Shown here in pieces: positions 6,989 to 14,952 of a stretch of DNA of 32,637 nucleotides. The stretch comes from Bacteroidales bacterium (GTDB lineage: Bacteria; Bacteroidota; Bacteroidia; Bacteroidales; VadinHA17). A program made the position numbers and the translations under genes. The stretch lies in assembly GCA_019429325.1 (NCBI GenBank), contig JAHYJA010000020.1, positions 1 through 32,637 of the forward strand. Reading direction: 5' to 3'. The notes below the pieces were generated by a model. The model saw only the letters and a list, made by a program, of their open reading frames with translations. It did not search any database and was not told the origin of the DNA. Numbering within the stretch: the first letter of the stretch is position 1; each line of letters starts with the position of its first letter.

Positions 6989-8257
6989 CTATAAATCAAA
7001 TCCTATGTCAGTTCTGTAGTAGATACCATCGAATGATATTAATCCTGCGTTCCTGTAAGATCTTTCAAGTGCTTCCTCCATTGTGGCGCCCCAGGCGCTT
7101 ACAGCAAGAACCCGGCCTCCTGATGTAATAACATTACTATCCCGGATATCCGTTCCTGAATGAAACACCACACACTCGCCTGTTGTGTCGAGACCATGAA
7201 TTGTTTTACCTTTCCCATAAGCGCCCGGGTAGCCTCCGGAGGCCAGTATAACTGTCGACACAACACGGCTGTCAATCACAATCTCCCTCTTTTCAAGGTC
7301 GCCCATCGCCACACCTTCAAGAAGATCGAACATATCCGATGATATTCTCGGTATTATGGCTTCTGACTCAGGATCACCCAGGCGTGCATTGTATTCGATA
7401 ACATAGGGATCTCCTCCTGAGTTAATAAGACCAAAAAAGATAAATCCCTTATAATCAATCCCTTCCACCTGCAGACCTCTCATGGTAGGATCAATTATTC
7501 TCTCTTTCACCTTAGCCATAAATGCATCATCTGCAAAAGGAACCGGTGATACAGCTCCCATTCCGCCGGTATTCAGGCCGGTGTCACCCACTCCTATCCT
7601 CTTGTAATCTTTTGCCTCCGGCAACAGTTTGTACGATTTGCCGTCGGTTACAATGAAAACCGATAGTTCAATGCCCTTCAGGAATTGTTCAATTACAACC
7701 TTCCGGCCGGCATCACCGAATTTACCTTCCGTAACTGCCTTCAGTTCCCTGACAGCTTCCTCCATACCCGGGATGATCAGCACACCTTTACCGGCCGCGA
7801 GGCCGTCAGCTTTTAATACATAGGGCGGTTCGAGTGTTTTCAGGAAATCCTCCGCCTCCCCGAGCGATGATGCGTCAAAGGTCCTGTGAACAGCAGTCGG
7901 TATGTTATGCCTTACCATAAACGACTTGGCAAAATCCTTGCTGCCTTCGAGCATTGCTGCCGACCGCACGGGACCAATAACCGGTACGGTCCTGAGCCGG
8001 GGATCATTAAGGAAGAAATCGTGAATACCCTCCACCAGCGGAGCTTCGGGGCCCACAACAACCATACCTGCTCCATGGTCGATTACTGCTTTCCTGACTT
8101 CCGCGAAACTCCCGGGATCGATCTTCAGGTTTGTTCCTGTCTGAGCGGTACCTGCATTGCCCGGGGCGACAAAGATCCCGGTTACTTTTTTACTCTGTGC
8201 AAGTTTCCATGCAAGGGCATGTTCCCTGCCACCGGCACCAAGAATAAGTATGTTCAT
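6989..8257 (-). CDS. purD: Phosphoribosylamine-glycine ligase (GARS)
   Basis: The 422-residue protein is full length for PurD, which joins 5-phosphoribosylamine and glycine with ATP to give GAR, the second step of de novo purine synthesis in the cytoplasm. Seen: the N-terminal nucleotide-binding fold GAGGREHALAWKL, FVAPGNAGT (about 31-39), the ATP-grasp part with KADGLAAGKGV, the NTGGMGAVSPVPF segment, and the metal/ATP site YNARLGDPE. The start MNILILGAGGREHA is at the usual place. A TATTTTTG -7 box lies 28 bases upstream. It is followed by a DUF6427 gene with a six-base gap. No other purine biosynthesis gene is adjacent; the GuaA-like gene is about 5 kb away. Confidence 0.97.
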   Translation of the reverse strand: MNILILGAGGREHALAWKLAQSKKVTGIFVAPGNAGTAQTGTNLKIDPGSFAEVRKAVIDHGAGMVVVGPEAPLVEGIHDFFLNDPRLRTVPVIGPVRSAAMLEGSKDFAKSFMVRHNIPTAVHRTFDASSLGEAEDFLKTLEPPYVLKADGLAAGKGVLIIPGMEEAVRELKAVTEGKFGDAGRKVVIEQFLKGIELSVFIVTDGKSYKLLPEAKDYKRIGVGDTGLNTGGMGAVSPVPFADDAFMAKVKERIIDPTMRGLQVEGIDYKGFIFFGLINSGGDPYVIEYNARLGDPESEAIIPRISSDMFDLLEGVAMGDLEKREIVIDSRVVSTVILASGGYPGAYGKGKTIHGLDTTGECVVFHSGTDIRDSNVITSGGRVLAVSAWGATMEEALERSYRNAGLISFDGIYYRTDIGFDL

Positions 8258-8285
8258 CGGTCAGAGGTTAGAGATAAGTAGGGAT

Positions 8286-8293
8286 CAAAAATA
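8286..8293 (-). promoter_or_regulatory. -7 box of purD, TATTTTTG
   Basis: Read on the minus strand this is an exact TAnnTTTG match, 28 bases before the purD ATG at 8257. A clear -33 TTTG is not seen. It suggests purD is transcribed on its own and not only from the deacetylase gene upstream. Confidence 0.5.
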
Positions 8294-8314
8294 CCATTTC
8301 GTTACGAGAAATAA

Positions 8315-8382
8315 AAGAAGACGGAAGACCGAAGACGGGAGGAAGAAGAAAGTAAGAAGTTGGCAATTGGCAGTTGGCAAAG
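8315..8382. repeat. Degenerate short-period repeats in the purD upstream spacer
   Basis: A purine-rich stretch repeats GAAGACSG-like units (about 8317-8350), followed by three 7-bp units TTGGCAA, TTGGCAG, TTGGCAA (8360-8380). It occupies most of the 140-base gap between the deacetylase stop and purD. No gene or stable hairpin was seen in it. Confidence 0.65.
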
Positions 8383-8397
8383 ATTTTTTCTGCACGA

Positions 8398-9027
8398 CTA
8401 GCAAGACCTGCCCCCTGCCAGATAAGACGGGAATTTGAAGTTGTATCCCTCTGCCTCTGCCAGATCAATGAATTCCTCAAGGAACAGCAGGGCGGAGGAT
8501 CCGGGCCTGTCGTGAAGAACGATCACTGCCCCCGGCCGGATCAGCCTCATCAGCGTCCTCAGGGAATTCCCTGGGCCGAAACGGCTGTCAAAATCATATG
8601 GCATTATATCCCAGAAAACTATTTTATACGATTTGCTGAGCCGCCTGAACTGAGCCGGGCTCAGATGACCGTAAGGCGGCCTGAAGAGCCGGGCTGAGGT
8701 AAACGGGGCGGCCCTCTCAGCATTTTCAACATATCTTGCGCAGGAAACCCTCCAGCCATCAAGATGCAGGTATCCGTGGTTGCCGATAAGATGACCCCCG
8801 GCTCTGATAAGGCTGATAAGACCGGGATATTTTTCAGCCGCTGCCCCGGTACAAAAAAATATCGCCCTGAGATCCCGCCCTGCAAGTAACCTCAACAGTA
8901 ACGGTGTTGATTGCGGGTCGGGACCGTCATCAAAAGTAAGGCATAAACTTTTTCCGTCCCCGCTCATCCTGAAGAGGGCATCGGGATAGAGCAGGCGAAC
9001 TAAAACTCCTGGCCTGAAAAACCTCAT
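8398..9027 (-). CDS. NodB-type polysaccharide deacetylase
   Basis: The 209-residue protein is a compact carbohydrate esterase 4 (NodB homology) domain, a metal-dependent deacetylase of N- or O-acetylated sugars. Seen: motif 1 TFDDGPD with D33 and D34, motif 2 GNHGYLH with metal ligands H84 and H88, motif 3 RPPYG (116-120), and motif 5 VLHDRPG with H172. There is no signal peptide or membrane anchor, so it appears cytoplasmic or uses the inner membrane only loosely; this is somewhat unusual because many relatives work on peptidoglycan outside. It begins six bases after the stop of the DUF2723 glycosyltransferase gene, which suggests a shared transcript and perhaps a shared lipid-linked or cell-envelope glycan substrate. 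The substrate is not evident from sequence. Confidence 0.9.
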   Translation of the reverse strand: MRFFRPGVLVRLLYPDALFRMSGDGKSLCLTFDDGPDPQSTPLLLRLLAGRDLRAIFFCTGAAAEKYPGLISLIRAGGHLIGNHGYLHLDGWRVSCARYVENAERAAPFTSARLFRPPYGHLSPAQFRRLSKSYKIVFWDIMPYDFDSRFGPGNSLRTLMRLIRPGAVIVLHDRPGSSALLFLEEFIDLAEAEGYNFKFPSYLAGGRSC

Positions 9028-9033
9028 CTGGGT

Positions 9034-12000
9034 CTATTTAACCGAATAAAGCCTGGTGTAATAATTATTAAGGTCAGGCTCAAGAGTCAGCGTAATTGAG
9101 TCTGATCCCAGTTCAACCGACATCCGGTAAATATCGAGAAGCGCCTGCATATTGATGCCGACAGGATAATCCATTCCATAACGGTTCTCAGCCCTGGCAA
9201 CAATCGCATAATCGAGGTATTCCTTTGCGTAGGCGATGATATCGTAAATAATCTTTTCACCTTCGGCCTTTAATCCCGATCTTATAAGCACCTCAGCAAG
9301 ACCTGTAGAAAAGAAGTCGTCCGGCATTTTCTCAACAGGAACGAGACCCAGTCCGCGGTATGCCACCTCAACTGCCCTCGTGGTGTCTCCATGCTGAAGC
9401 AACGCTTTCCCGAGATTTCCGAAGATCCTCCTGTAATTGCTGAACATCCTCCTGTTGACCTCATCGAGGTAAACTGCAGGATCTTCGGCATTCCCCCATT
9501 CAAAACTGTTCATCATATTATCGTACATCACATGGGGGTCGATCATCCCGAACTCTCCCTGTTCAGGCTGATCTGTTGTTACAGGAACAACACGGTAGGC
9601 CAGCCCTTCCTGAACAAAGAATTTTTCAAGTCCCTTGTACTGACTCGACGGTACGGTCGTGGAAATATATACTGGCCTTTCCCAGTTATTCGTCGAGAGG
9701 AGGTCCATCATTGCCAGATCGCCCTTAAAGGCATTGTTCTCAGTGTATTCCCATATCATCGGAGAGACGATCCTGTGCTTATAATACTCTTTCACGGTCC
9801 CGTTTGCCACAACCTGGTCAGGATCGACATTTATAATGAACTTATTTGCCGGCAGGAAATTAAAGTAATCACCCCTGCCCGTGACATCGACCATGAACTT
9901 CCGGTCGTCCTGACCGACAAATTCGACAGCCTGGGCCAGATCGACGGGTTTGTCGACCCTGCTGATCACCGGGATCTGGACCCGGACGCCATCGAGGTAT
10001 TTTTCAGGTCCCAGGCTAAGAGGCAGAGGGTCTGACTCAAAAGCTTTCTGCCTCATCATCTCCACATACCATCCTGCCTGTATGTAGCTCAGGTTTGCCA
10101 CGCGTATGTCGGTACGCACCGCTTCCACATCCTGGACGTACCATACAGGGAATGAATCGTTGTCGCCGTATGTGAAAAGTACGGCGTTGGGGGCGCACGA
10201 CTTAAGGTAATTGGCGCCGATATCCCTTGCAGTATAGCGGCCCGATCTGTTATGGTCATCCCAGTTCCGGACACCCATGAGGACCGGACAGGCTGACATA
10301 AGGATAATAAAAGTGATCCCTGCCGAAATCCTGCCGTCGAGTACCCTGCTAAGCTTCTCGTAAAGGAGCATGAATCCCATCCCTATCCATATCGCAAATG
10401 CATAGAATGAGCCTGCATAGGCGTAATCCCTTTCGCGGGGCTGGTTCGGATACTGGTTCAGATAGAGTATTATTGCAAGTCCGGTCATAATAAAGAAGGC
10501 GAGCACAAGCCAGAAGCCCTTATTGTACCGTTTGTAATGCCAGAACGCTCCGGCAACACCTATCAGGAAGGGCAGGAAAAAATAGACATTCCTGCCTTTG
10601 TTGTTCTTAAGATCGGAAGGAACATTATCGAGGCTTCCAAGTCTCGCCTCATCAATGAACTTTATTCCGCTTATCCAGTTCCCGTGCAAGGGGTTGCCGT
10701 TACCCTGAACATCATTCTGCCTTCCGGCAAAATTCCACATGAAGTACCGTAAATACATGAATCCGACCTGGTATCTGAAGAAATAGCGAAGATTCTCACC
10801 GAAAGTGGGGCATACAACAGTCTGCTTCTCAGTACCCGATCCCACGCTGTATCTCCTGCCTGTTATCTTTCCCCAGTATTTGTAAGCATCTTCGTGGTCG
10901 GGCTCAGGACTGTACATCCTGGGGAATATTGTACTGAACTGCTCGCTGTACTTATACTCCGGCCGGTAATAGGGCACATATTTCCCGCCAATCTTGTTGT
11001 AACCCGAAATCACATTTTTTGCATCAACCACGGGCGCGCTGTAATATGGTCCGTGGAGTTTCGGGGAACTGCCATACTGCTCCATGTTGATGTAATATGA
11101 AAGGGAAAAAATGTTAGATGGATCGTTCTGATTCATCGGGGGACGGGCTGATGACCTTATCACGATCATGGCATAGGATGAATATCCTATCATAATGACG
11201 GTAAGTGATGTCAGTATATAGTTCAGTATCACTCGCCTGGATCTTATTGAATATCTTATACCCAGGATCAGGAGAGCACCTGTCAGCACTATGAAAAAGA
11301 TGGTGCCGGACTGGAAAGGCAGTCCGAATCCGTTGACAAACAGCAATTCAAACCAGCCTGCTGCCTTCGGAACGCCCGGGATTATAAAGAAAACCACAAA
11401 CCAGATTATGAAGATGGCAACCAGCAGGGTCTTCAGAACACCTTTTACGCTTATTTCATACTTCCTGAAGTAAAAAACAAATACCAGCACCGGGATAACG
11501 AGAAGGTTCAGCCTGTGAATGCCGATACCGAGACCCATGATATACGCGATAAGGATTATCCATCTCCCCGAGGAGGGTTTATCGGCTTCATCCTCCCACT
11601 TGAGCATTGCCCAGAAGACAAGGGCGGTGAAGAGTGACGAGGCGGCGTAGAGCTCTCCCTCCACGGCTGAGAACCAGAAGGTATCGGAGAAGGTATATGC
11701 CAGGGCTCCGATGATCCCGCTTCCGATGACCGGGAGAATCTGTTTCGTTTCGGAGATTATCCCGCCCTCATAGATCTTCCTTACAAGGTGCGTTATGGTC
11801 CAGAACAACAGCATTATCGCCAGTCCGCTGCAAAGCGCCGAGAGGGCATTCATCGTAAGTGCAACCTGTGATGTATCACCTCCGGCAAAAAGTGTGGCGA
11901 TCCTGCCGATCATGATAAAAAGCGGAGCGCCCGGAGGATGTCCCACCTGCAGCCCGAAGGCACAAAGGATGAATTCTCCGCAATCCCAGAAACTGACGGT

Positions 12001-12099
12001 CGGTTCAAGGGTCAACAGATAGACAGCCGATGAAATAACGAACAGAGACCAACCGGTGATCGTGTTCCATCTGCGGTATAGAGCCCAGACTGAGTCCAT
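9034..12099 (-). CDS. DUF2723 (TMEM260-like) membrane glycosyltransferase
   Basis: The 1021-residue protein has about 12 hydrophobic segments in its first 620 residues and a large soluble C-terminal part. The first loop after helix one carries TVSFWDCGEF (D39, E42) and GHPPGAPLF (H54), the acidic and His-Pro-Pro signature of DUF2723, a GT-C fold family related to eukaryotic TMEM260 protein O-mannosyltransferases. By analogy it should transfer a sugar from a polyprenyl-phosphate donor to a protein or glycan on the outer face of the inner membrane. The C-terminal part (about 650-1021) includes YLKSCAPNAVLFTYGDNDSF and a helical repeat-like end. It heads a minus-strand pair with a polysaccharide deacetylase, six bases downstream. 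Acceptor and sugar are unknown. The length is usual for the phylum. Confidence 0.85.
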   Translation of the reverse strand: MDSVWALYRRWNTITGWSLFVISSAVYLLTLEPTVSFWDCGEFILCAFGLQVGHPPGAPLFIMIGRIATLFAGGDTSQVALTMNALSALCSGLAIMLLFWTITHLVRKIYEGGIISETKQILPVIGSGIIGALAYTFSDTFWFSAVEGELYAASSLFTALVFWAMLKWEDEADKPSSGRWIILIAYIMGLGIGIHRLNLLVIPVLVFVFYFRKYEISVKGVLKTLLVAIFIIWFVVFFIIPGVPKAAGWFELLFVNGFGLPFQSGTIFFIVLTGALLILGIRYSIRSRRVILNYILTSLTVIMIGYSSYAMIVIRSSARPPMNQNDPSNIFSLSYYINMEQYGSSPKLHGPYYSAPVVDAKNVISGYNKIGGKYVPYYRPEYKYSEQFSTIFPRMYSPEPDHEDAYKYWGKITGRRYSVGSGTEKQTVVCPTFGENLRYFFRYQVGFMYLRYFMWNFAGRQNDVQGNGNPLHGNWISGIKFIDEARLGSLDNVPSDLKNNKGRNVYFFLPFLIGVAGAFWHYKRYNKGFWLVLAFFIMTGLAIILYLNQYPNQPRERDYAYAGSFYAFAIWIGMGFMLLYEKLSRVLDGRISAGITFIILMSACPVLMGVRNWDDHNRSGRYTARDIGANYLKSCAPNAVLFTYGDNDSFPVWYVQDVEAVRTDIRVANLSYIQAGWYVEMMRQKAFESDPLPLSLGPEKYLDGVRVQIPVISRVDKPVDLAQAVEFVGQDDRKFMVDVTGRGDYFNFLPANKFIINVDPDQVVANGTVKEYYKHRIVSPMIWEYTENNAFKGDLAMMDLLSTNNWERPVYISTTVPSSQYKGLEKFFVQEGLAYRVVPVTTDQPEQGEFGMIDPHVMYDNMMNSFEWGNAEDPAVYLDEVNRRMFSNYRRIFGNLGKALLQHGDTTRAVEVAYRGLGLVPVEKMPDDFFSTGLAEVLIRSGLKAEGEKIIYDIIAYAKEYLDYAIVARAENRYGMDYPVGINMQALLDIYRMSVELGSDSITLTLEPDLNNYYTRLYSVK

Positions 12100-12205
12100 A
12101 AAAGAGCGTTTTTAATAAAACAAGGAAACAAAGAACGCAAAAAAAAATTATTTGCCCGCACTCACCATCTTATTTAACCACATTTTAACCTGAGAATAAA
12201 TTTGT

Positions 12206-12213
12206 TACTTTTG
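12206..12213 (+). promoter_or_regulatory. -7 box TACTTTTG before the barrel-like protein
   Basis: This is an exact TAnnTTTG match 17 bases before ATG 12231. A TTTA at 12184-12187, 18 bases upstream, could serve as the -33 element. It implies a very short 5' leader. Confidence 0.55.
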
Positions 12214-12230
12214 TCCAAAGCCACCTGTTT

Positions 12231-13322
12231 ATGAGATCCTTTAAGCTGATATTCCTTCTTCTGCCTGCCATCTGGACAGGCAGTGCCGGACAGGATGCCA
12301 CTGATGCCGGAATGCCCCCGGAGGTACTCTCTTTCAGGCTCAGGAATCTGAATTTCGTAAAGAATAACGAATACTCGAATCCCATTGTCGAAGGATACAC
12401 ACTTATCGGGTATTTTCTTCAGCCTGAGCTTGTCTATACGCCCTCATCAAAGTTCTCGCTTGGCATCGGTGTACATATGCTGAGGTATTCGGGAGCTGAA
12501 AAATTTTCTGCTCTAAGGCCGGTTGTGTCGGCCAGGTATAATTTTGCCCCTGATGCTGCGCTGACAATGGGATCGCTCGGCGGCAGCGACTCCCACGGGA
12601 TGCTGGATCCCCATTTCAGCAGTGAAAGGATATATAGCAACTGGGCAGAGGAGGGGATAGCCCTCAGCTTTCGCGGCGATAAACTTTTCAACGACACATG
12701 GCTCAGCTGGGAGAATTTTATCTTCAGGGGAGACTCCGTAAGGGAGGTGTTTACTTTTGGCGAGTCGTTCAGATACTCCTCCTCTCCCATTAGTGAATTT
12801 ATCAGTTTTGAAATACCCCTGCAGGTTCAGTTCAGGCATTATGGCGGACAGATAAGCGATTATCCCGAACCTGTTGAGACATATTTCAACCTGGCCACCG
12901 GCGCAAGGGTGAATTTTGACATTGCGGGGAAAAGATACGGGACTGCCGGGTTTGAGTACTCATTGTTCCTGAGCAATGAGCTGACCGGAAAATCGACTAT
13001 CGGATTATCGTCAGGGAACGCGGAGTGGTTCAGGCTTAATTACGGCTTAAGGAATCTTCAGATTGAGATCGGTTACTGGATCGCACATAATTTCTATGCT
13101 CCCAGCGGTAATCCCATTTTCAGCTGTGTCTCTGACCGAAATGAGGGGATCATCATACCTGACCGCAGGATCGCTACCGGGTCAGTTAAGCTCACCATCA
13201 TCCCGGAAAACTTTTTCCACCTTTACGCGGGGCTGGATGCCTGGTACGATACAGATCTGAAAAGGCTTGACAGTGCCGTCGCACTTCACCTCCGGCTTGA
13301 CAGCTTTTTCGGCCGCCACTAA
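12231..13322 (+). CDS. Exported beta-rich protein, probable outer-membrane barrel
   Basis: I cannot name the family. The 363-residue protein has a Sec signal peptide (residues 1-20, IFLLLPAIWTGSAG, cleavage before QDA) and then many alternating hydrophobic/polar strands rich in aromatic residues (for example FSLGIGVHMLRYSG, RPVVSARYNFAPD, EIPLQVQFRHYGG, TAGFEYSLFLSNE), which is the pattern of an outer-membrane beta-barrel of roughly 14-16 strands or a related all-beta fold. It ends in HLRLDSFFGRH rather than the classic terminal aromatic residue. It has its own promoter-like box and is divergent from the DUF2723 gene. Its TAA stop overlaps the stop of the convergent DNA glycosylase gene by four bases. 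Confidence 0.72.
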   Translation: MRSFKLIFLLLPAIWTGSAGQDATDAGMPPEVLSFRLRNLNFVKNNEYSNPIVEGYTLIGYFLQPELVYTPSSKFSLGIGVHMLRYSGAEKFSALRPVVSARYNFAPDAALTMGSLGGSDSHGMLDPHFSSERIYSNWAEEGIALSFRGDKLFNDTWLSWENFIFRGDSVREVFTFGESFRYSSSPISEFISFEIPLQVQFRHYGGQISDYPEPVETYFNLATGARVNFDIAGKRYGTAGFEYSLFLSNELTGKSTIGLSSGNAEWFRLNYGLRNLQIEIGYWIAHNFYAPSGNPIFSCVSDRNEGIIIPDRRIATGSVKLTIIPENFFHLYAGLDAWYDTDLKRLDSAVALHLRLDSFFGRH

Positions 13323-13846
13323 ATAAGGTACCTCCAGGGCCTCGTACTCCAGTATTCTCCTGCGTAATCCACGCCTATCCTGTGACTGCTTCTTATTACT
13401 GGTTTCAGGCCGCTGTCCTCTATCCATATCCTTGAAGAAACAGTGAGGTCCTCGCCATAATATGTCCGGTCGATACCGATCTCCCGGGCCAGCCTGCCGG
13501 GACCGTTAAATCCCTCTATCCCCCTTATCAGTACCGCCTGCGGATCGTTTTCCACTGAGGTCACGACATTAAACATCCAGTACATGCCATAAACGAAATA
13601 TACATACACCAGTCCTCCCACCCCAAACATTACTTCCGTGCGTTTTGTCCTTCCCCTGCTGGCGTGGCAGGCCATATCCTCATTTCCGCGGTAAGCTTCG
13701 GTTTCAGTAATCATGAATTTCAGCGGAGGACCTGAATCCGGCCTCACGACAAGGTGCTTGCCAGGCAGCTCCGGCGCCACCCTGAGAACATCGCGGGTGT
13801 AAAATTCACGTGCAAGCCTTATACCTGATCCCATGATAATGTTCAA
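13319..13846 (-). CDS. DNA-3-methyladenine glycosylase, AAG/MPG family
   Basis: The 175-residue protein belongs to the alkyladenine DNA glycosylase family, which removes alkylated and deaminated purines in base excision repair. Seen: the core ITETEAYRGNEDMACHA (46-62), in which E50 corresponds to the catalytic glutamate of human AAG, then MFGVGGLVYVYFVYGMYWMFNV, the strand that carries the DNA-intercalating and base-pocket residues, and VLIRGIEGFNGPGRLAREIGI (first 20 residues of that segment being the diagnostic part). Typical bacterial members are 180-200 residues, so it is slightly short at the N-terminus; ATG 13846 and ATG 13834 are both possible starts. It stands alone, convergent with the barrel-like protein, the two stop codons sharing CTAA. 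Confidence 0.92.
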   Translation of the reverse strand: MNIIMGSGIRLAREFYTRDVLRVAPELPGKHLVVRPDSGPPLKFMITETEAYRGNEDMACHASRGRTKRTEVMFGVGGLVYVYFVYGMYWMFNVVTSVENDPQAVLIRGIEGFNGPGRLAREIGIDRTYYGEDLTVSSRIWIEDSGLKPVIRSSHRIGVDYAGEYWSTRPWRYLI

Positions 13847-14026
13847 ACTGATCTGTTCAGGGCTGCCGGTTCTTAAGCTCCTTCTGTTCAGAAGAAAATA
13901 TTGTCTTCTTCCTCTTACAGAAAGATCTGCTGTTCCGGCCAGTTAACGCCCGGGTAAAAATAAGACTGATTTTGGACTTCGGAAATAATTTCTGTCTGAT
14001 ATTCTTTTTTTTTCTGAAATATATTG

Positions 14027-14034
14027 TATTTTTG
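14027..14034 (+). promoter_or_regulatory. -7 box TATTTTTG of the ribosomal protein operon
   Basis: This is an exact TAnnTTTG match 60 bases before the rplM GTG. The -33 region is T-rich (14005-14013) without a clean TTTG. The 248-base gap between the glycosylase and rplM holds nothing else recognisable apart from the small inverted repeat at 14036-14055. Confidence 0.6.
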
Positions 14035-14035
14035 C

Positions 14036-14055
14036 AAACCCAAAATAGAGGGTTT
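14036..14055 (+). promoter_or_regulatory. Small hairpin at the start of the rplM leader
   Basis: AAACCC (14036-14041) and GGGTTT (14050-14055) can pair around an eight-base loop, followed by more T residues. It lies where the rplM transcript should begin, so it may be a leader element or an early pause site; it may also be chance. Confidence 0.25.
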
Positions 14056-14094
14056 TTCATAAGTACAAGTGTTTTATTAAAAAATTAACTGCCA

Positions 14095-14553
14095 GTGGAT
14101 ACCTTAAGTTACAGGACAGTTTCGGCCAACAAGGCGACTGTCAATAAGGAGTGGGTGATTATCGATGCCCAAGGGGCCATTCTCGGACGGGTTGCATCGG
14201 TAGTGGCATCGATGCTGAGGGGAAAGCACAAGACAAACTTCACCCCTCATGTAGATTGCGGTGACAATGTGGTTGTTATCAATGCTGAAAAGGTATCGCT
14301 TACAGGCAAAAAATGGTCGGACAAGGAATATGTAAGGCATACAGGTTATCCAGGGGGACAGAGATTCACCAGTGCAGAGGAGATGCTGAAGAAGAATCCC
14401 ATCGGGCTTGTCGAACATGCTGTAAGGGGTATGCTTCCCAAGAACCGTCTCGGGAGGGATCTTTTCAGGAATATGCATGTTTACGCAGGCCCTTCTCATC
14501 CGCACGAAGCACAGAAACCTAAAAAAATTGAAATAAACAACAACCAAGCATAA
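14095..14553 (+). CDS. rplM: Ribosomal protein L13 (uL13), GTG start
   Basis: The 152-residue protein is full-length uL13 of the large subunit. The start is GTG at 14095, chosen because the next residues DTLSYRTVSANKATVNKEWV match the usual Bacteroidota L13 N-terminus and no ATG is available before the conserved core. Seen: WVIIDAQGAILGRVASVVASMLRGKHK, then the region YVRHTGYPGG, the MLPKNRLGRDLFRNMHVYAG segment and the short charged end. It opens the operon rplM-rpsI-rpsB-tsf; rpsI follows after two bases. A -7 box lies 60 bases upstream, leaving a leader in which L13-type autoregulation could occur, although I cannot identify the binding site. Confidence 0.97.
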   Translation: MDTLSYRTVSANKATVNKEWVIIDAQGAILGRVASVVASMLRGKHKTNFTPHVDCGDNVVVINAEKVSLTGKKWSDKEYVRHTGYPGGQRFTSAEEMLKKNPIGLVEHAVRGMLPKNRLGRDLFRNMHVYAGPSHPHEAQKPKKIEINNNQA

Positions 14554-14555
14554 AT

Positions 14556-14942
14556 ATGGAGTCAATCAATGCTATTGGAAGAAGAAAAGCAGCCGTTGCC
14601 AGGGTCTTTTTAACTGATGGTAAGGGCAATATTACGGTCAACAACCGCGATTACAGGGAATACTTCAGTTCTGAGACGCATCAGTATGTTGTTACCCAGC
14701 CGCTTGTTCTTCTGAACGCTTCCGACCAGTACGATATCAGGGTCAACCTTGACGGAGGAGGAGTCAAAGGTCAGGCTGAAGCGCTGAGACTTGGGATTTC
14801 AAGAGCGCTCGTGATGGTAAATGAGGAAAATAAGCCTGTACTGAAAGCCAACGGATTTCTCACCCGCGACCCCCGCGAAGTAGAGAGAAAAAAACCGGGT
14901 CAGCCCAAGGCACGCAAGAGATTCCAGTTCAGTAAACGATAA
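14556..14942 (+). CDS. rpsI: Ribosomal protein S9 (uS9)
   Basis: The 128-residue protein is full-length uS9 of the small subunit. Seen: AIGRRKAAVARVFLTDGKG near the N-terminus, the DIRVNLDGGGVKGQAEALRLGISRAL core, and the basic tail GQPKARKRFQFSKR ending in KR, which reaches the P-site tRNA in the ribosome. It starts two bases after the rplM stop and is followed by rpsB after ten bases, so these genes form a tight transcription unit. Confidence 0.98.
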   Translation: MESINAIGRRKAAVARVFLTDGKGNITVNNRDYREYFSSETHQYVVTQPLVLLNASDQYDIRVNLDGGGVKGQAEALRLGISRALVMVNEENKPVLKANGFLTRDPREVERKKPGQPKARKRFQFSKR

Positions 14943-14952
14943 AAAAACAAAA

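Noticed and set aside
13857-14060. 67-codon minus-strand frame upstream of rplM
   Set aside because: It is lysine-rich low-complexity sequence covering the rplM promoter.
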